A stretch of 64,000 nucleotides of DNA from Betaproteobacteria bacterium (GCA_009778785.1 WRFN01000002.1:1-64000), one strand, 5' to 3'; shown: positions 50,004-59,576, counted from the first letter of the stretch. The notes: generated by a model from the letters alone, not told the origin. Numbers and translations: made by a program.

Positions 50004-52883
50004 TTATTGGCAGGCTTCACAGGTCGGATCGTCGATCGCGCAGAATTTCGGCGCGGTCTCCTCGGCGGCGGTCGTTGCATACGTCGGCATTTGCGCCGAC
50101 ACGGCGTTCAATTCGCCGCCGCGACCGGTTGATTTTTCGGCGGAACTGACGGCCAGCGAGCGCAAGTAGTAAGTCGTTTTCAGCCCTTTCGTCCAGGCGA
50201 GCTTGTAAGTGTCGTCGAGTTTTTTGCCCGAAGCGCCGGCCATGTAAATGTTGAGACTTTGCGCCTGATCGATCCACTTCTGCCGACGCGATCCTGCTTC
50301 GACGATCCAGCGCGGTTCGATTTCAAACGCCGTCGCGTACAACTCGCGCAAATGCGACGGCACCCGCTCGATTTTCGCCAGCGAGCCGTCGAAGTATTTG
50401 AGATCGGCAACCATCACGTCGTCCCACAATTCCAGTTCCTTCAGATCGTTCACCAGTTGTTCGTTGACGACGGTGAACTCTCCCGACAAATTCGACTTGA
50501 CGTAGAGGTTCTGGTAATCCGGTTCGATGGACTGCGCCACGCCGATGATGTTCGAGATCGTCGCCGTCGGCGCGATGGCGACGCAGTTGGAGTTACGCAT
50601 GCCGTGCGCCTTGATCTGTTTGCGCAGCGCCTCCCAATCGAGCGTCGAAGACGTATCGACATCGAGGTAACCGTCGCGCGCTTCTCTCAGCAACGCCACC
50701 GAATCGTGCGGCAGAATGCCGCGATCCCACAAGCTGCCCTTGTAGCTCGAATAAACACCACGCTCCTGCGCCAGTTCGCTCGACGCCCAGTAGGCGTAAT
50801 AACAAATCGCTTCCATCGAAGTATCGGCGAATTGCACAGCCACACTCGACGCATACGGCACGCGCATCAGATGCAGACAGTCTTGAAAACCCATCAAACC
50901 GAGACCGACCGGACGGTGCTTCAAATTGGCGTTCTTCGCTTTATCGACGGCGTAGTAGTTGATGTCGATCACGTTGTCGAGCATGCGCATCGCCGTGCCG
51001 ACGGTGCGCTTCAGCTTGTCGAGGTCGAGCGACCAGCGATCGCCCTCTTTCTTCATGTGGGCGACGAGGTTGATCGAGCCGAGGTTGCAGACGGCGATTT
51101 CGTCGGGGCCGGTGTTCAGCGTGATTTCGGTGCACAGGTTGGAACTGTGCACCACGCCGACGTGTTGCTGCGGCGAGCGCGCGTTGCATGGGTCTTTGAA
51201 CGTGATCCACGGATGGCCGGTCTCGAACAGCATCGACAACATCTTGCGCCACAACTGCACGGCGGGCAGCCGTTTGAAAAGCCGAATCTCGCCGCGCTCG
51301 GCTTTGGCTTCGTAAGCGGTGTACGCTTCTTCAAACGCCTTGCCCCATGAGTCGTGCAGCCCCGGCACATCGGACGGCGAAAACAATGTCCATTCGCCGT
51401 TTTCCATCACCCGCTTCATGAACAAATCGGGAATCCAGTTGGCGGTGTTCATGTCGTGCGTGCGGCGACGGTCATCGCCGGTGTTCTTGCGCAGATCGAG
51501 AAATTCTTCGATGTCGAGGTGCCAGCTTTCGAGATAGCAGCACACCGCGCCCTTGCGTTTGCCGCCCTGATTCACCGCCACCGCCGTGTCGTTGACAACT
51601 TTCAAAAACGGCACGACGCCCTGCGAGCGGCCATTGGTGCCCTTGATGTGCGAGCCCATGGCGCGAACGTTGGTCCAGTCGTTGCCCAAACCGCCGGCAA
51701 ACTTCGACAGCAGCGCGTTCTCCTTGATCGCTTCGTAGATGCCGTCGAGGTCGTCAGCGACAGTGGTCAAATAACACGACGACAGTTGCGAGCGTTGCGT
51801 GCCCGAATTGAACAGCGTCGGCGTCGAGCTCATGAAATCGAACGACGACAGCAGATTGTAGAACTCGATGGCGCGAGCGGTGCGGTCTTTCTCTTTCAGC
51901 GCCAACCCCATCGCCACCCGCATGAAAAAACATTGCGGCAACTCGAAGCGACGCCCTTCGCCGCTGCCGTGCCCAAAGCTGAGGTCGTAGAGATCGTTCA
52001 AAAAATAACGGTCGTACAGGGTTTGCAAACCAAGATAACCGAATTGCAAATCGCGTTCCGGTTTCAGCGCCGCGCCGAGCTTGGCGAGATCGAAAGTCGC
52101 CAGTTCTTTGTTCAGCAAACCGATCTTGATACCGTGCGCAATGAATTTCGGAAAGTACGCCGGGTACTGTTGCGCCATGTCGGCTTGCGTCGCCGCCACG
52201 CCGAGCGCTTCGAAGCGCAGCGAATCGAGCAGCAGCCGCGCCGTCACATACGAATACGCCGGCTCTTTTTCGATCAAGGTGCGACCGGCCAGCACCACCG
52301 CCTTGCGCACTTCGGCCATCGGCACGCCGTCGTACAAATCCTTGCGCGTCGCTTTCAGAATGCGCTCCGGCTCGGCGGCCGCCAGCCCTTCGCACGAAGC
52401 GCGAATCAAGCATTCGAGCCGCGTCATATCCAGCGGTTTCGAAACGCCGTTTTCGACAACGTTCAACTCCGGCGCGACGACTTTTTCCGCTTCCGCCTGC
52501 GCTGCCGCCGCGCGTTCTTGCGCTCGCCGCTCGCGATACAACACATAGGCGCGCGCCACTTCGTGCTCGCCGCCGCGCATCAGCGCCAGTTCGACCTGAT
52601 CCTGAATTTCCTCGATATGGATGGAACCGCCTTCCGGCTTGCGGCGCATCAACGCCCGAATGACCGTCTCCGTCAGTTTGGCGACCTGATCGCGCATCGC
52701 CGCGCTGGCGGCGGTTTGCTCACCGCGCACCGCCAGAAAAGCCTTGGACATCGCCACTGCGATTTTCCCGGGTTCAAAACCAACGACCGAGCCGTTACGG
52801 CGGATCACCTGATAGCGGACGTGGTGCGGGTCGGCGGTGGGAAAAGCAGACGCCAATGGCGCGGGTGTTGCAGACACAGACAT
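50004..52883 (-). CDS. nrdA: Class Ia ribonucleotide reductase alpha subunit
   Basis: 959 residues. An N-terminal ATP-cone (VIRRNGSVVGFEPGKIAVAMSKAF) and a second cone-like region (~140-230) are followed by the catalytic barrel with NLCTEI (CTEITLNTGPDEIAVCNLGSIN) and the C-terminal redox pair in CEACQ. The two ATP-cone copies suggest allosteric activity control. GAGG precedes ATG 52883. NrdR boxes and a DnaA box are upstream (see below). Confidence 0.96.
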   Translation of the reverse strand: MSVSATPAPLASAFPTADPHHVRYQVIRRNGSVVGFEPGKIAVAMSKAFLAVRGEQTAASAAMRDQVAKLTETVIRALMRRKPEGGSIHIEEIQDQVELALMRGGEHEVARAYVLYRERRAQERAAAAQAEAEKVVAPELNVVENGVSKPLDMTRLECLIRASCEGLAAAEPERILKATRKDLYDGVPMAEVRKAVVLAGRTLIEKEPAYSYVTARLLLDSLRFEALGVAATQADMAQQYPAYFPKFIAHGIKIGLLNKELATFDLAKLGAALKPERDLQFGYLGLQTLYDRYFLNDLYDLSFGHGSGEGRRFELPQCFFMRVAMGLALKEKDRTARAIEFYNLLSSFDFMSSTPTLFNSGTQRSQLSSCYLTTVADDLDGIYEAIKENALLSKFAGGLGNDWTNVRAMGSHIKGTNGRSQGVVPFLKVVNDTAVAVNQGGKRKGAVCCYLESWHLDIEEFLDLRKNTGDDRRRTHDMNTANWIPDLFMKRVMENGEWTLFSPSDVPGLHDSWGKAFEEAYTAYEAKAERGEIRLFKRLPAVQLWRKMLSMLFETGHPWITFKDPCNARSPQQHVGVVHSSNLCTEITLNTGPDEIAVCNLGSINLVAHMKKEGDRWSLDLDKLKRTVGTAMRMLDNVIDINYYAVDKAKNANLKHRPVGLGLMGFQDCLHLMRVPYASSVAVQFADTSMEAICYYAYWASSELAQERGVYSSYKGSLWDRGILPHDSVALLREARDGYLDVDTSSTLDWEALRKQIKAHGMRNSNCVAIAPTATISNIIGVAQSIEPDYQNLYVKSNLSGEFTVVNEQLVNDLKELELWDDVMVADLKYFDGSLAKIERVPSHLRELYATAFEIEPRWIVEAGSRRQKWIDQAQSLNIYMAGASGKKLDDTYKLAWTKGLKTTYYLRSLAVSSAEKSTGRGGELNAVSAQMPTYATTAAEETAPKFCAIDDPTCEACQ

Positions 52884-53008
52884 GAAAACCTCAAAAACAA
52901 AAATAATGGTGGAAACGGAACGCCGCAAGCGCGCGGCGTGGTTCCGGCGCTCTTCGCCCTACCCACGCGCCGCCGCCGTCACGGCAGCATCGGGAAAGGA
53001 GACGTAAT

Positions 53009-53054
53009 CTACTATATCTAGCCGATTTTTTCTACAATATTCTATATGTAGCGC
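53009..53054. promoter_or_regulatory. Predicted pair of NrdR boxes upstream of nrdA
   Basis: CTATATCTAG (53012-53021) and CTATATGTAG (53042-53051) each match the NrdR core CwATATwTwG at nine of ten positions and start 30 bp apart, close to three helical turns, as in known NrdR sites. They lie 126-170 bp upstream of the nrdA start, where a promoter is expected. NrdR represses RNR genes when dATP/ATP is high; the assignment is from motif and position. Confidence 0.6.
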
Positions 53055-53166
53055 TTGTGAATAAAAGGTCTTAAAGGACTTATTACAAAAGCAAGTGCTG
53101 CCGCTACGTCAAAAAAACCTTTAGAAACAGTCGGGTATAAGCGTGCCCTGCCCTTTTTACATCCGC

Positions 53167-53207
53167 TTTCCACAAGTTGCCCACAACCTGACCCGACCTT
53201 ATCCACA
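53167..53207. promoter_or_regulatory. DnaA box cluster in the nrdA-smc intergenic region
   Basis: A perfect DnaA box TTATCCACA lies at 53199-53207, with two degenerate versions, CTTTCCACA (from 53167) and TTGCCCACA (from ~53177), close by. In E. coli nrdAB is controlled by DnaA boxes, so a link with nrdA is plausible; smc on the other side is also possible. No AT-rich unwinding region or further box clusters suggest an origin. Confidence 0.5.
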
Positions 53208-53244
53208 GGCTTGTGCAACGATGGGGGCTTCTAAGTGCCATTGA

Positions 53245-53280
53245 TTCTGTTCGCTCTAAACTTGTCAAAGGGCAAATGAC
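53245..53280 (-). repeat. Copy of the CCCTTCGACAAGCTCAGGG repeat family, minus orientation
   Basis: Read on the minus strand it gives TTTGCCCTTTGACAAG then TTTAGAGCGAACAGA, matching the 57023-57055 copy with about five changes. It lies 168 bp before smc, in opposite orientation to the copy after smc, so the pair flanks the gene as inverted repeats. Confidence 0.55.
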
Positions 53281-53362
53281 GCGCTGCCGGACTTCGACAG
53301 ACCCAGCCCGAGCGGTTGGGAATTGTTCTGCGCCTTCCCCCAAACGCGGGCGGCGCTTCCGT

Positions 53363-53368
53363 TATAAT
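53363..53368 (+). promoter_or_regulatory. -10 box likely serving smc
   Basis: TATAAT at 53363-53368, 80 nt upstream of the smc start; no good -35 at 16-18 bp, so the promoter is tentative. Confidence 0.4.
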
Positions 53369-53447
53369 TGTTGTTTCCCCGGTTCCGTTGCAGAGCGCCC
53401 AACACTGCTCTGCCGTCCGGCTTTTCATCTGCTTCAAGAGGCTTGCT

Positions 53448-56400
53448 TTGCGTCTGACCCATATCAAACTTTCCGGCTTCAAATCGTTCGTCGATCCCAC
53501 TACCATTGCCACGCCCGGCCAACTGGTCGGCATCGTCGGCCCTAACGGTTGCGGCAAATCCAACGTGATCGACGCCGTGCGCTGGGTGCTCGGCGAATCG
53601 AAAGCGTCGGCGCTGCGCGGCGAATCGATGCAGGATGTGATCTTCAACGGCGCCGGTGAGCGCAAACCGGTTTCGCGCGCTTCGGTCGAACTGCACTTCG
53701 ACAACAGTGCCGGCCGCATCGGCGGCCAGTGGGGGCAATACACTGAGTTGTCGATCAAGCGTGTGCTGAGCCGCGACGGCGACAGCACGTACTACATCAA
53801 CAACATGCCGGTGCGTCGCCGCGATATTCATGATCTTTTCCTCGGTACCGGCCTTGGTCCACGCGCTTACGCGATCATCGAACAAGGCATGATTTCGCGC
53901 GTGATCGAAGCGAAACCGGAAGAACTGCGAATCTTTCTCGAAGAAGCTGCCGGCGTTTCCAAATACAAAGAACGCCGCAAGGAAACCGAAGGCCGTTTGT
54001 CCGACACCCGCGAAAATTTGAAGCGCATTGAAGACATTCGCTACGAACTCGGTAATCAGTTGGCGCATCTCGGCGAGCAAGCCAAAGTGGCCGCCGAATA
54101 CCGCGAGTACGAAACGCGCTTGAAAAACTCGCAGCATATGTTGTGGTACTCGAAGCAACAGGACGCCGCCAAAACGCGCGAGCGTTGCCAAGCCGAAATC
54201 GCCCAACTGGATGTCGCTTTTGAAGCGGCGAAAGCCGAGCTTCGCGCGATTGAAACCAAGCTCGAACATCTGCGCGACTCGCATTACGCGGCCAACGATG
54301 CCGTGCACGACAAGCAAGGTGCGTTCTACGCCGCCAGCACGGAAGTGACCAGCTTAGAGCAACAACTGGCGTTCGCCCGCAAAAACGAAGCGCAGATGGC
54401 GCAACAGGTCGAGCAGATTCATCAACAAATCGAAGCGTTGACCACACAGGAAACGCAGCACGACAACGAACAAGTTTCGCTGGAAGCCGCGCTCGAAGAA
54501 GCGTTGACCGCGCACGAGCGCGCGCAGGAAGAAGAGCGCGAAGCGCAAGCCGCGTTGCCCGCGTTGGAAACCGCCGTGCGGGAAGCCACCCGCCGCTTCG
54601 CCGAATTGCAGCAACAAATGGCGCAACTGGAACAAGCCGTGCGCGTTGCCGAGACCCGTCGCGACAACAGTCTGGGCACTTCCAACCGCTTGCAACAGCG
54701 CCGCGAAAAACTGGAAGCGGAACTCGCCGCGATGAGCGGGCCAGGTGTGGTGGCCGTCACCGATGTCGAAGAACAACTCGCGCAAGAAACCGCCGAATGG
54801 CAAAATCAGCAACAAGCGTTAGCCGAATTGCAGCAAAGCGCGCAAGCGTTGCAAGGCCAGCAGCGCGAAGCCCTCGCCCACTGGCAGGCGCAAAGCAAAG
54901 CGCTCACCGATCACACCGCGCGCCATCAAGCGCTGGCAACGCTGCAAGCGAAAATCGGCAGCCCCGACGTCGATACCTGGTTGACGCAAAAAGGATTGAA
55001 CGAAGCTGCTCGCTTGTGGCAGAAACTCGACATCGAAACCGGCTGGGAAGACGCGCTCGAAGCCGCGTTGCGCGAACGCTTGAACGCGCTGGAGATGGAT
55101 TCGCTCGCTGAAGTAGCACACTGGTTCAATAACAACGATGCGGCGCCGAAAATCACCGTGTTTTCGGCGCAGCGTTCCGGCGCCGCACAGGTTTCGCCGC
55201 CGAATGATGCGCTGTATCACAAACTGCACATCAAGGATTCGCGCTTCGCGCCGCTGCTGGCCGACATGCTGTACGGCGTGCGTTGCCGTGATTCGTTGGC
55301 GCAAGCGCTGGCCGACCGCGCCGACCTGCCGCCCGGCGGCAGCTTCGTGATCCCGCAGGGCCACATCGTTACCGCCCAAAGCGTCACCTTATTTGCACCC
55401 GACAGCGAGTTGCACGGCGTGATCATTCGCCAACGCGAACTGGCGCAACTCAACGAACACATCGCGCAGGCCGATGCGCAAGCGCAGGAAGCACGGCAAG
55501 CGCTCGATCGCGTCGAAGAAGCGCTGACCGAAGCACAAACCAACGAACAAAATCAGCGCGCAGCGCTGGCGTCGCAACAAAAGCGCTGTCACAATCTGGA
55601 AGTGGAACTGGCGCAGTTACGCAAAGAAGCCGAGGCGTTCGCCAGCCGCAAAGCGCAACTGACCCGCGATAGCGAAGAAATCAAAACGCTGGAAGCGCAA
55701 GAAGTCGCGCAACGCGACGCCATCGCCGCTGAAATCAGCGAAGCGCAAGTGCAACTGCACGACAAGATGACGCAGCGCGAAAGCTTGCGGCATACGCGCA
55801 ATGAGGCCGATGTCGCACAAACGCGGGGCCGCGAGCGCGTGCGCCACACCGAAAACGCCGCACAGGAAGCACGCTTTGCCGAGCGGAGCGCCCGCGAGCG
55901 CTTGCAGGAATTGACCCGCCGCCGTCAATCGCTGGTAACTCAGAAAACGCAGCAGCAAAACCTTCTCGATCAACTGTCGAATGAAAAACAGGCGATCGAC
56001 TGGTCGCCGATTGAAGCGTCGTTGCAACAACAGTTGATCGTTCGCGCTAACGCCGAGCAAGCGTTGGCTACAGCGCGCGATCAGCTTGAAGCGCTGAACA
56101 CCGAAATGCGCGCCGCCGACGAAGCGCGGTTGACGGCGGAACATCAACTCGAACCGGCGCGCGCGCGTATCGAAGACATGCGGTTGAAGGAACAGGCCGC
56201 TGTTTTGCAAGAGCAACAATTCATCGAACAACTGAGTGAAGCCGCCGCTGACCTCGACGCTCTGCCCGCCATGCTCAAGGCGTGGGGCAGAGGTTCGCTC
56301 AACAACGAAATCGACCGGTTGCAAAAAGCGATTGCCGCGCTCGGTGCGGTGAACTTGGCCGCGCTCGAAGAATTGGCTGCCGCCGAGGAACGCAAAACCT

Positions 56401-56954
56401 ACCTCGACAAACAAGCCGCTGACCTCACCGAAGCGATGACGACGCTGGAAAACGCCATTCGCCAGATCGACAAAGAAACGCGTGCGCTGTTGCAACAAAC
56501 GTTCGACACCGTCAACAGTAATTTCGCGCGCTTATTCCCGACGCTGTTCGGCGGCGGCCAAGCCAAACTGGTGTTGGCGGGCGAGGAAATTTTGGATTCA
56601 GGCATTCAAGTGTTCGCGCAACCGCCGGGCAAGCGCAACAGCTCGATCCATTTGCTTTCCGGCGGCGAGAAAGCGTTAACCGCTACCGCGCTGGTGTTTG
56701 CGATTTTCCAGTTGAACCCGGCCCCGTTCTGCTTGCTCGACGAAGTGGATGCGCCGCTCGACGATTCCAACACTGTTCGCTTCTGCAATCTGGTGCGCGA
56801 AATGAGCGCGCAAACCCAATTCTTGTTTATCTCGCACAACAAGCTGTCGATGGAAATGGCGGTGCAACTGATCGGGATTACCATGCCCGAAGCAGGCGTG
56901 TCGCGCGTGGTTGCCGTCGATATTGCCGAAGCAGTGGATCTGGCGGCGGCATAG
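53448..56954 (+). CDS. smc: Chromosome segregation protein SMC
   Basis: 1168 residues, the usual length. Walker A GPNGCGKSN at residues ~32-40, long coiled coils (~170-500 and ~650-1000) around a hinge near 520-640, and the C-terminal signature LSGGEKALTATALVFAIF with Walker B CLLDEVDAPLDD. Starts at TTG 53448 (LRLTHIKLSGFKSF), with AAGAGG 7 nt upstream; the longer frame has no family match. Condenses and organises DNA with ScpA/ScpB. In many betaproteobacteria zipA and ligA follow, but here a repeat and a DUF2461 gene do. Confidence 0.96.
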   Translation: MRLTHIKLSGFKSFVDPTTIATPGQLVGIVGPNGCGKSNVIDAVRWVLGESKASALRGESMQDVIFNGAGERKPVSRASVELHFDNSAGRIGGQWGQYTELSIKRVLSRDGDSTYYINNMPVRRRDIHDLFLGTGLGPRAYAIIEQGMISRVIEAKPEELRIFLEEAAGVSKYKERRKETEGRLSDTRENLKRIEDIRYELGNQLAHLGEQAKVAAEYREYETRLKNSQHMLWYSKQQDAAKTRERCQAEIAQLDVAFEAAKAELRAIETKLEHLRDSHYAANDAVHDKQGAFYAASTEVTSLEQQLAFARKNEAQMAQQVEQIHQQIEALTTQETQHDNEQVSLEAALEEALTAHERAQEEEREAQAALPALETAVREATRRFAELQQQMAQLEQAVRVAETRRDNSLGTSNRLQQRREKLEAELAAMSGPGVVAVTDVEEQLAQETAEWQNQQQALAELQQSAQALQGQQREALAHWQAQSKALTDHTARHQALATLQAKIGSPDVDTWLTQKGLNEAARLWQKLDIETGWEDALEAALRERLNALEMDSLAEVAHWFNNNDAAPKITVFSAQRSGAAQVSPPNDALYHKLHIKDSRFAPLLADMLYGVRCRDSLAQALADRADLPPGGSFVIPQGHIVTAQSVTLFAPDSELHGVIIRQRELAQLNEHIAQADAQAQEARQALDRVEEALTEAQTNEQNQRAALASQQKRCHNLEVELAQLRKEAEAFASRKAQLTRDSEEIKTLEAQEVAQRDAIAAEISEAQVQLHDKMTQRESLRHTRNEADVAQTRGRERVRHTENAAQEARFAERSARERLQELTRRRQSLVTQKTQQQNLLDQLSNEKQAIDWSPIEASLQQQLIVRANAEQALATARDQLEALNTEMRAADEARLTAEHQLEPARARIEDMRLKEQAAVLQEQQFIEQLSEAAADLDALPAMLKAWGRGSLNNEIDRLQKAIAALGAVNLAALEELAAAEERKTYLDKQAADLTEAMTTLENAIRQIDKETRALLQQTFDTVNSNFARLFPTLFGGGQAKLVLAGEEILDSGIQVFAQPPGKRNSSIHLLSGGEKALTATALVFAIFQLNPAPFCLLDEVDAPLDDSNTVRFCNLVREMSAQTQFLFISHNKLSMEMAVQLIGITMPEAGVSRVVAVDIAEAVDLAAA

Positions 56955-56973
56955 ACGAATCATGACCCACCAT

Positions 56974-57055
56974 TCGGGCTGACCCTGAGCAAAGTCGAAG
57001 GAGCGAAGCCCGCAATGATATGCCGTTTGCCCTTCGACAAGCTCAGGGCGAACGG
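56974..57055. repeat. Paired palindromic repeats after smc (BIME-like)
   Basis: CCGTTTGCCCTTCGACAAGC then TCAGGGCGAACGG (57023-57055) forms an 11-bp stem with one wobble pair. A divergent partner with CTGACCCTGAGCAAAGTCGAAGG lies at ~56977-57001. This is the well-known dispersed CTTCGACAAGCTCAGGGCGAAC type, found in many proteobacterial genomes. Other copies in the window are at 53245-53280 (inverted) and 20499-20527. Confidence 0.65.
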
Positions 57056-57079
57056 AGCAAAGTTCAGAGGAGCGTTGCG

Positions 57080-57754
57080 ATGTTCACCCGAAACACTTTC
57101 AAGTTTTTGAGCGAACTGGACACCAACAACAATCGCGTCTGGTTCACCGAAAACAAGTCCCGCTATGAAGCGCTGGTGCGCGAACCGGCGCTGGATTTCA
57201 TCGAAGCGATGGCGCCGTCGCTGAAAAAATTTGCGCCGCACTTCCGCGCCGACGCCCGCAAGATGGGCGGATCGCTGATGCGGGTGTACCGTGATACCCG
57301 TTTCACACACAACAAAACGCTTTACAAAACCAACATCGGCATCCAGTTTCGACACGAACTCGGCAAAGACGTGCACGCCCCGGGTTTCTACGTGCATATC
57401 GAGAACAGTGAATGTTTTTTTGCGGTGGGCTGCTGGCATCCGGAAGCGGACGTGCTCTGGAAAATTCGCAACGCCGTAGCGCAAAACCCCGAACAGTGGT
57501 TCAAGGCACGCGACGATAAAAAATTCAGCGCGCACTGGATGCTGGACGGCGATTCATTGAGCCGACCTCCGCGCGGCTTTGCCGCCGATCATGTGGCGAT
57601 TGCAGACCTCAAGCGCAAGGATTTCATCGCGCTGGCGGCGTTGTCGAAAGCAGAAGTGACCTCGCCCGATTTCGTCAAACTGACGGCGCAACGCTTCGCA
57701 GCATCGGTGCCGCTGATGAAGTTCTTGTGCAAAGCGTTGGAAGTGCCGTATTGA
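57080..57754 (+). CDS. DUF2461 domain protein
   Basis: 224 residues. FLSELDTNNNRVWFTENKSRYEALVREPALDFIEAMAP at the start and RVYRDTRFTHNKTLYKTNIGIQFRH around residues 70-95 are the DUF2461 (TIGR02453-type) signatures; the function is unknown. ATG 57080 has GAGGAGCG upstream. The longer open frame from 57020 only reads through the repeat (LRQAQGERS) and is not real. A monocistronic gene between smc and the convergent lpdA. Confidence 0.88.
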   Translation: MFTRNTFKFLSELDTNNNRVWFTENKSRYEALVREPALDFIEAMAPSLKKFAPHFRADARKMGGSLMRVYRDTRFTHNKTLYKTNIGIQFRHELGKDVHAPGFYVHIENSECFFAVGCWHPEADVLWKIRNAVAQNPEQWFKARDDKKFSAHWMLDGDSLSRPPRGFAADHVAIADLKRKDFIALAALSKAEVTSPDFVKLTAQRFAASVPLMKFLCKALEVPY

Positions 57755-57824
57755 CGGTGGAGCTGCGTGGTTTTGCTACGATCTTCTCTTCTTACGCTTG
57801 TAGCACCATACAGCTTGTCAACGC

Positions 57825-59264
57825 CTAAAAATTCAACGCCCTTCCATCCAGCGCCAGCGCCGCTTCCTTGACGGTTTCGGTCAAGGTCGGGTGCGCGTGG
57901 CAGATGCGCGCGATGTCTTCACTCGATGCGCCGAACTCCATCGCCGTCACGCCTTCCATCACCAACTCTGAAGCCATTGGCCCAATGATGTGCAAGCCGA
58001 GTACGCGATCGGTCGCGGCGTCGGCCAGCCATTTGACGAAGCCGCGCGTGTCACCCAGTGCGCGCGCACGACCATTGGCGATGAACGGAACGCTGCCGGT
58101 GCGATACGAGACACCGGCTGCTTTCAACTGTTGTTCGGTTTTTCCGACCCAAGCGATTTCAGGCGAGGTGTAGATCACGTAAGGGATCGAGTTGAAATCA
58201 ATGTGCGGTTTCTGTCCTGCCAAACGCTCGGCCACCGCGACGCCTTCTTCTTCGGCTTTGTGCGCCAGCATCGGGCCGCGCACCACGTCGCCGACCGCCC
58301 AGACATTGGACAGGTTGGTGCGACAATGTTCGTCAACCGCGATGAAGCCACGCTCGTCGAGCGCCAAGCCGACCGCTGCCGCGTTCAAGCCGCGCGTATT
58401 CGGCACGCGCCCGATCGAAACAATGAGTTTGTCGAAAGTTGCTTTTTGCGCTGCGCCCGCGGCATCGGTGTATGTGACGGCGACTCCTTGAGCGTCGCTT
58501 TTGACGGCGGTAATTTTCACGCCGGTATGAATCGCCAACCCCTGCGCTTTGAAAAGTTTCGCCGCTTCTTTGGCCACCGCGATGTCGGCCACGCCGAGAA
58601 ACTCTGGTAGCGCTTCGAGTAACGTCACTTCCGCACCCAGCCGCCGCCACACGGAACCCATTTCAAGCCCGATCACGCCGGCGCCGACAACGCCCAAGTG
58701 TTTCGGCGTTTCAGTCATCGCCAACGCGCCTTCGTTATCAAGGATGCGCCGGTTGTCGAACGGCGCTTCGGGCAACGCGCGCGGCGACGAACCGGTGGCA
58801 ATGATGATGTGCGTCGCCGTCAGCGTTTCTGCGCTTTTGTCGGGAACGGTCGGCGAAACTTTCAGTTGCCAACCTTTTTCTTCTTTCCTTTCAAACGCCG
58901 CCCGTCCGTGAAAAAACGTGATCTTGTTTTTCTTGAACAAGTAGAGAATGCCTTCGTTGGTCTGCTGAATGATCTTCGCTTTGCGCGCGATCATTTTCGG
59001 AACATCGATGCTCAAATCTTTCAGGCCGATGCCGTGCTCGGCGAAATGCGCGCGCGCCGTATCGAAGTGTTCGGACGATTGCAGCAGCGCTTTCGACGGA
59101 ATGCAGCCGACGTTGGTACAGGTGCCGCCTGGCGCCGGTTTGCCGTCGGCACGTACGCCATCATCGACACACGCCACTTTGAAACCCAGTTGTGCCGCCC
59201 GAATGGCCGCAATATAACCACCCGGCCCCGCTCCGATCACTGCCACATCAAAAATGTTCTGCAT
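57825..59264 (-). CDS. lpdA: Dihydrolipoamide dehydrogenase (E3)
   Basis: 479 residues. FAD-binding [17 protein letters not shown] at the start, redox disulfide [18 protein letters not shown] site [17 protein letters not shown], and the C-terminal interface His in CHAHPTLTE. Reoxidises lipoyl groups on the E2 component of 2-oxoglutarate dehydrogenase and related complexes. Start ATG 59264, since the 59267 codon is GTG. A small lipoprotein gene separates it from sucB. Confidence 0.96.
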   Translation of the reverse strand: MQNIFDVAVIGAGPGGYIAAIRAAQLGFKVACVDDGVRADGKPAPGGTCTNVGCIPSKALLQSSEHFDTARAHFAEHGIGLKDLSIDVPKMIARKAKIIQQTNEGILYLFKKNKITFFHGRAAFERKEEKGWQLKVSPTVPDKSAETLTATHIIIATGSSPRALPEAPFDNRRILDNEGALAMTETPKHLGVVGAGVIGLEMGSVWRRLGAEVTLLEALPEFLGVADIAVAKEAAKLFKAQGLAIHTGVKITAVKSDAQGVAVTYTDAAGAAQKATFDKLIVSIGRVPNTRGLNAAAVGLALDERGFIAVDEHCRTNLSNVWAVGDVVRGPMLAHKAEEEGVAVAERLAGQKPHIDFNSIPYVIYTSPEIAWVGKTEQQLKAAGVSYRTGSVPFIANGRARALGDTRGFVKWLADAATDRVLGLHIIGPMASELVMEGVTAMEFGASSEDIARICHAHPTLTETVKEAALALDGRALNF

Positions 59265-59330
59265 CACTTTCCCTTCTCTTTCAGTTTACGTCCCTCTCCC
59301 TATCTCCTCTTCCACGAGGGTGGAGGAGAT

Positions 59331-59543
59331 TCAGAGGACGTTGCGCTTGTAATCCGCGGCTCTGGCGTTGTCACAGTCTGGCGTGCTTTGACTGGAGTGG
59401 CTCTTGCACTCCTCCAGTTTTTTGTCCAATTCTTTTTCGTTGCTCAAATAGTATTCGACGCTTTTTCCTTCCTGCTTTTCTTCGCAGGCGAATAAAAACG
59501 TCGATACAAAAAACAGGCAGCAAGAAAAAATAACGACTTTCAT
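59331..59543 (-). CDS. Small EexN-like lipoprotein between sucB and lpdA
   Basis: 70 residues. Signal peptide with lipobox FLFAC (C20), then EYYLSNEKELDKKLEECKS and TPDCDNARAADY, the pattern YYLxNxxExxxKLxEC...DCxNAxxA of the EexN family, named from plasmid entry-exclusion lipoproteins but common on chromosomes with unknown role. Same strand as sucB (33 bp after it) and lpdA (66 bp before it), so likely co-transcribed with them. AAGG upstream of the ATG. It is somewhat more AT-rich than its neighbours. Confidence 0.7.
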   Translation of the reverse strand: MKVVIFSCCLFFVSTFLFACEEKQEGKSVEYYLSNEKELDKKLEECKSHSSQSTPDCDNARAADYKRNVL

Positions 59544-59576
59544 CGCCTTACCTTGTCTCCCGCCGCCGTGAACCCA

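Noticed and set aside
53104-53343. Minus-strand open frame of 79 codons between nrdA and smc
   Set aside because: It runs through the DnaA boxes and the repeat, has no family features, and sits in an obvious intergenic region.
57020-57079. Extended start of the DUF2461 protein (LRQAQGERS)
   Set aside because: The extra residues are the translation of a dispersed palindromic repeat, and the family begins at ATG 57080.
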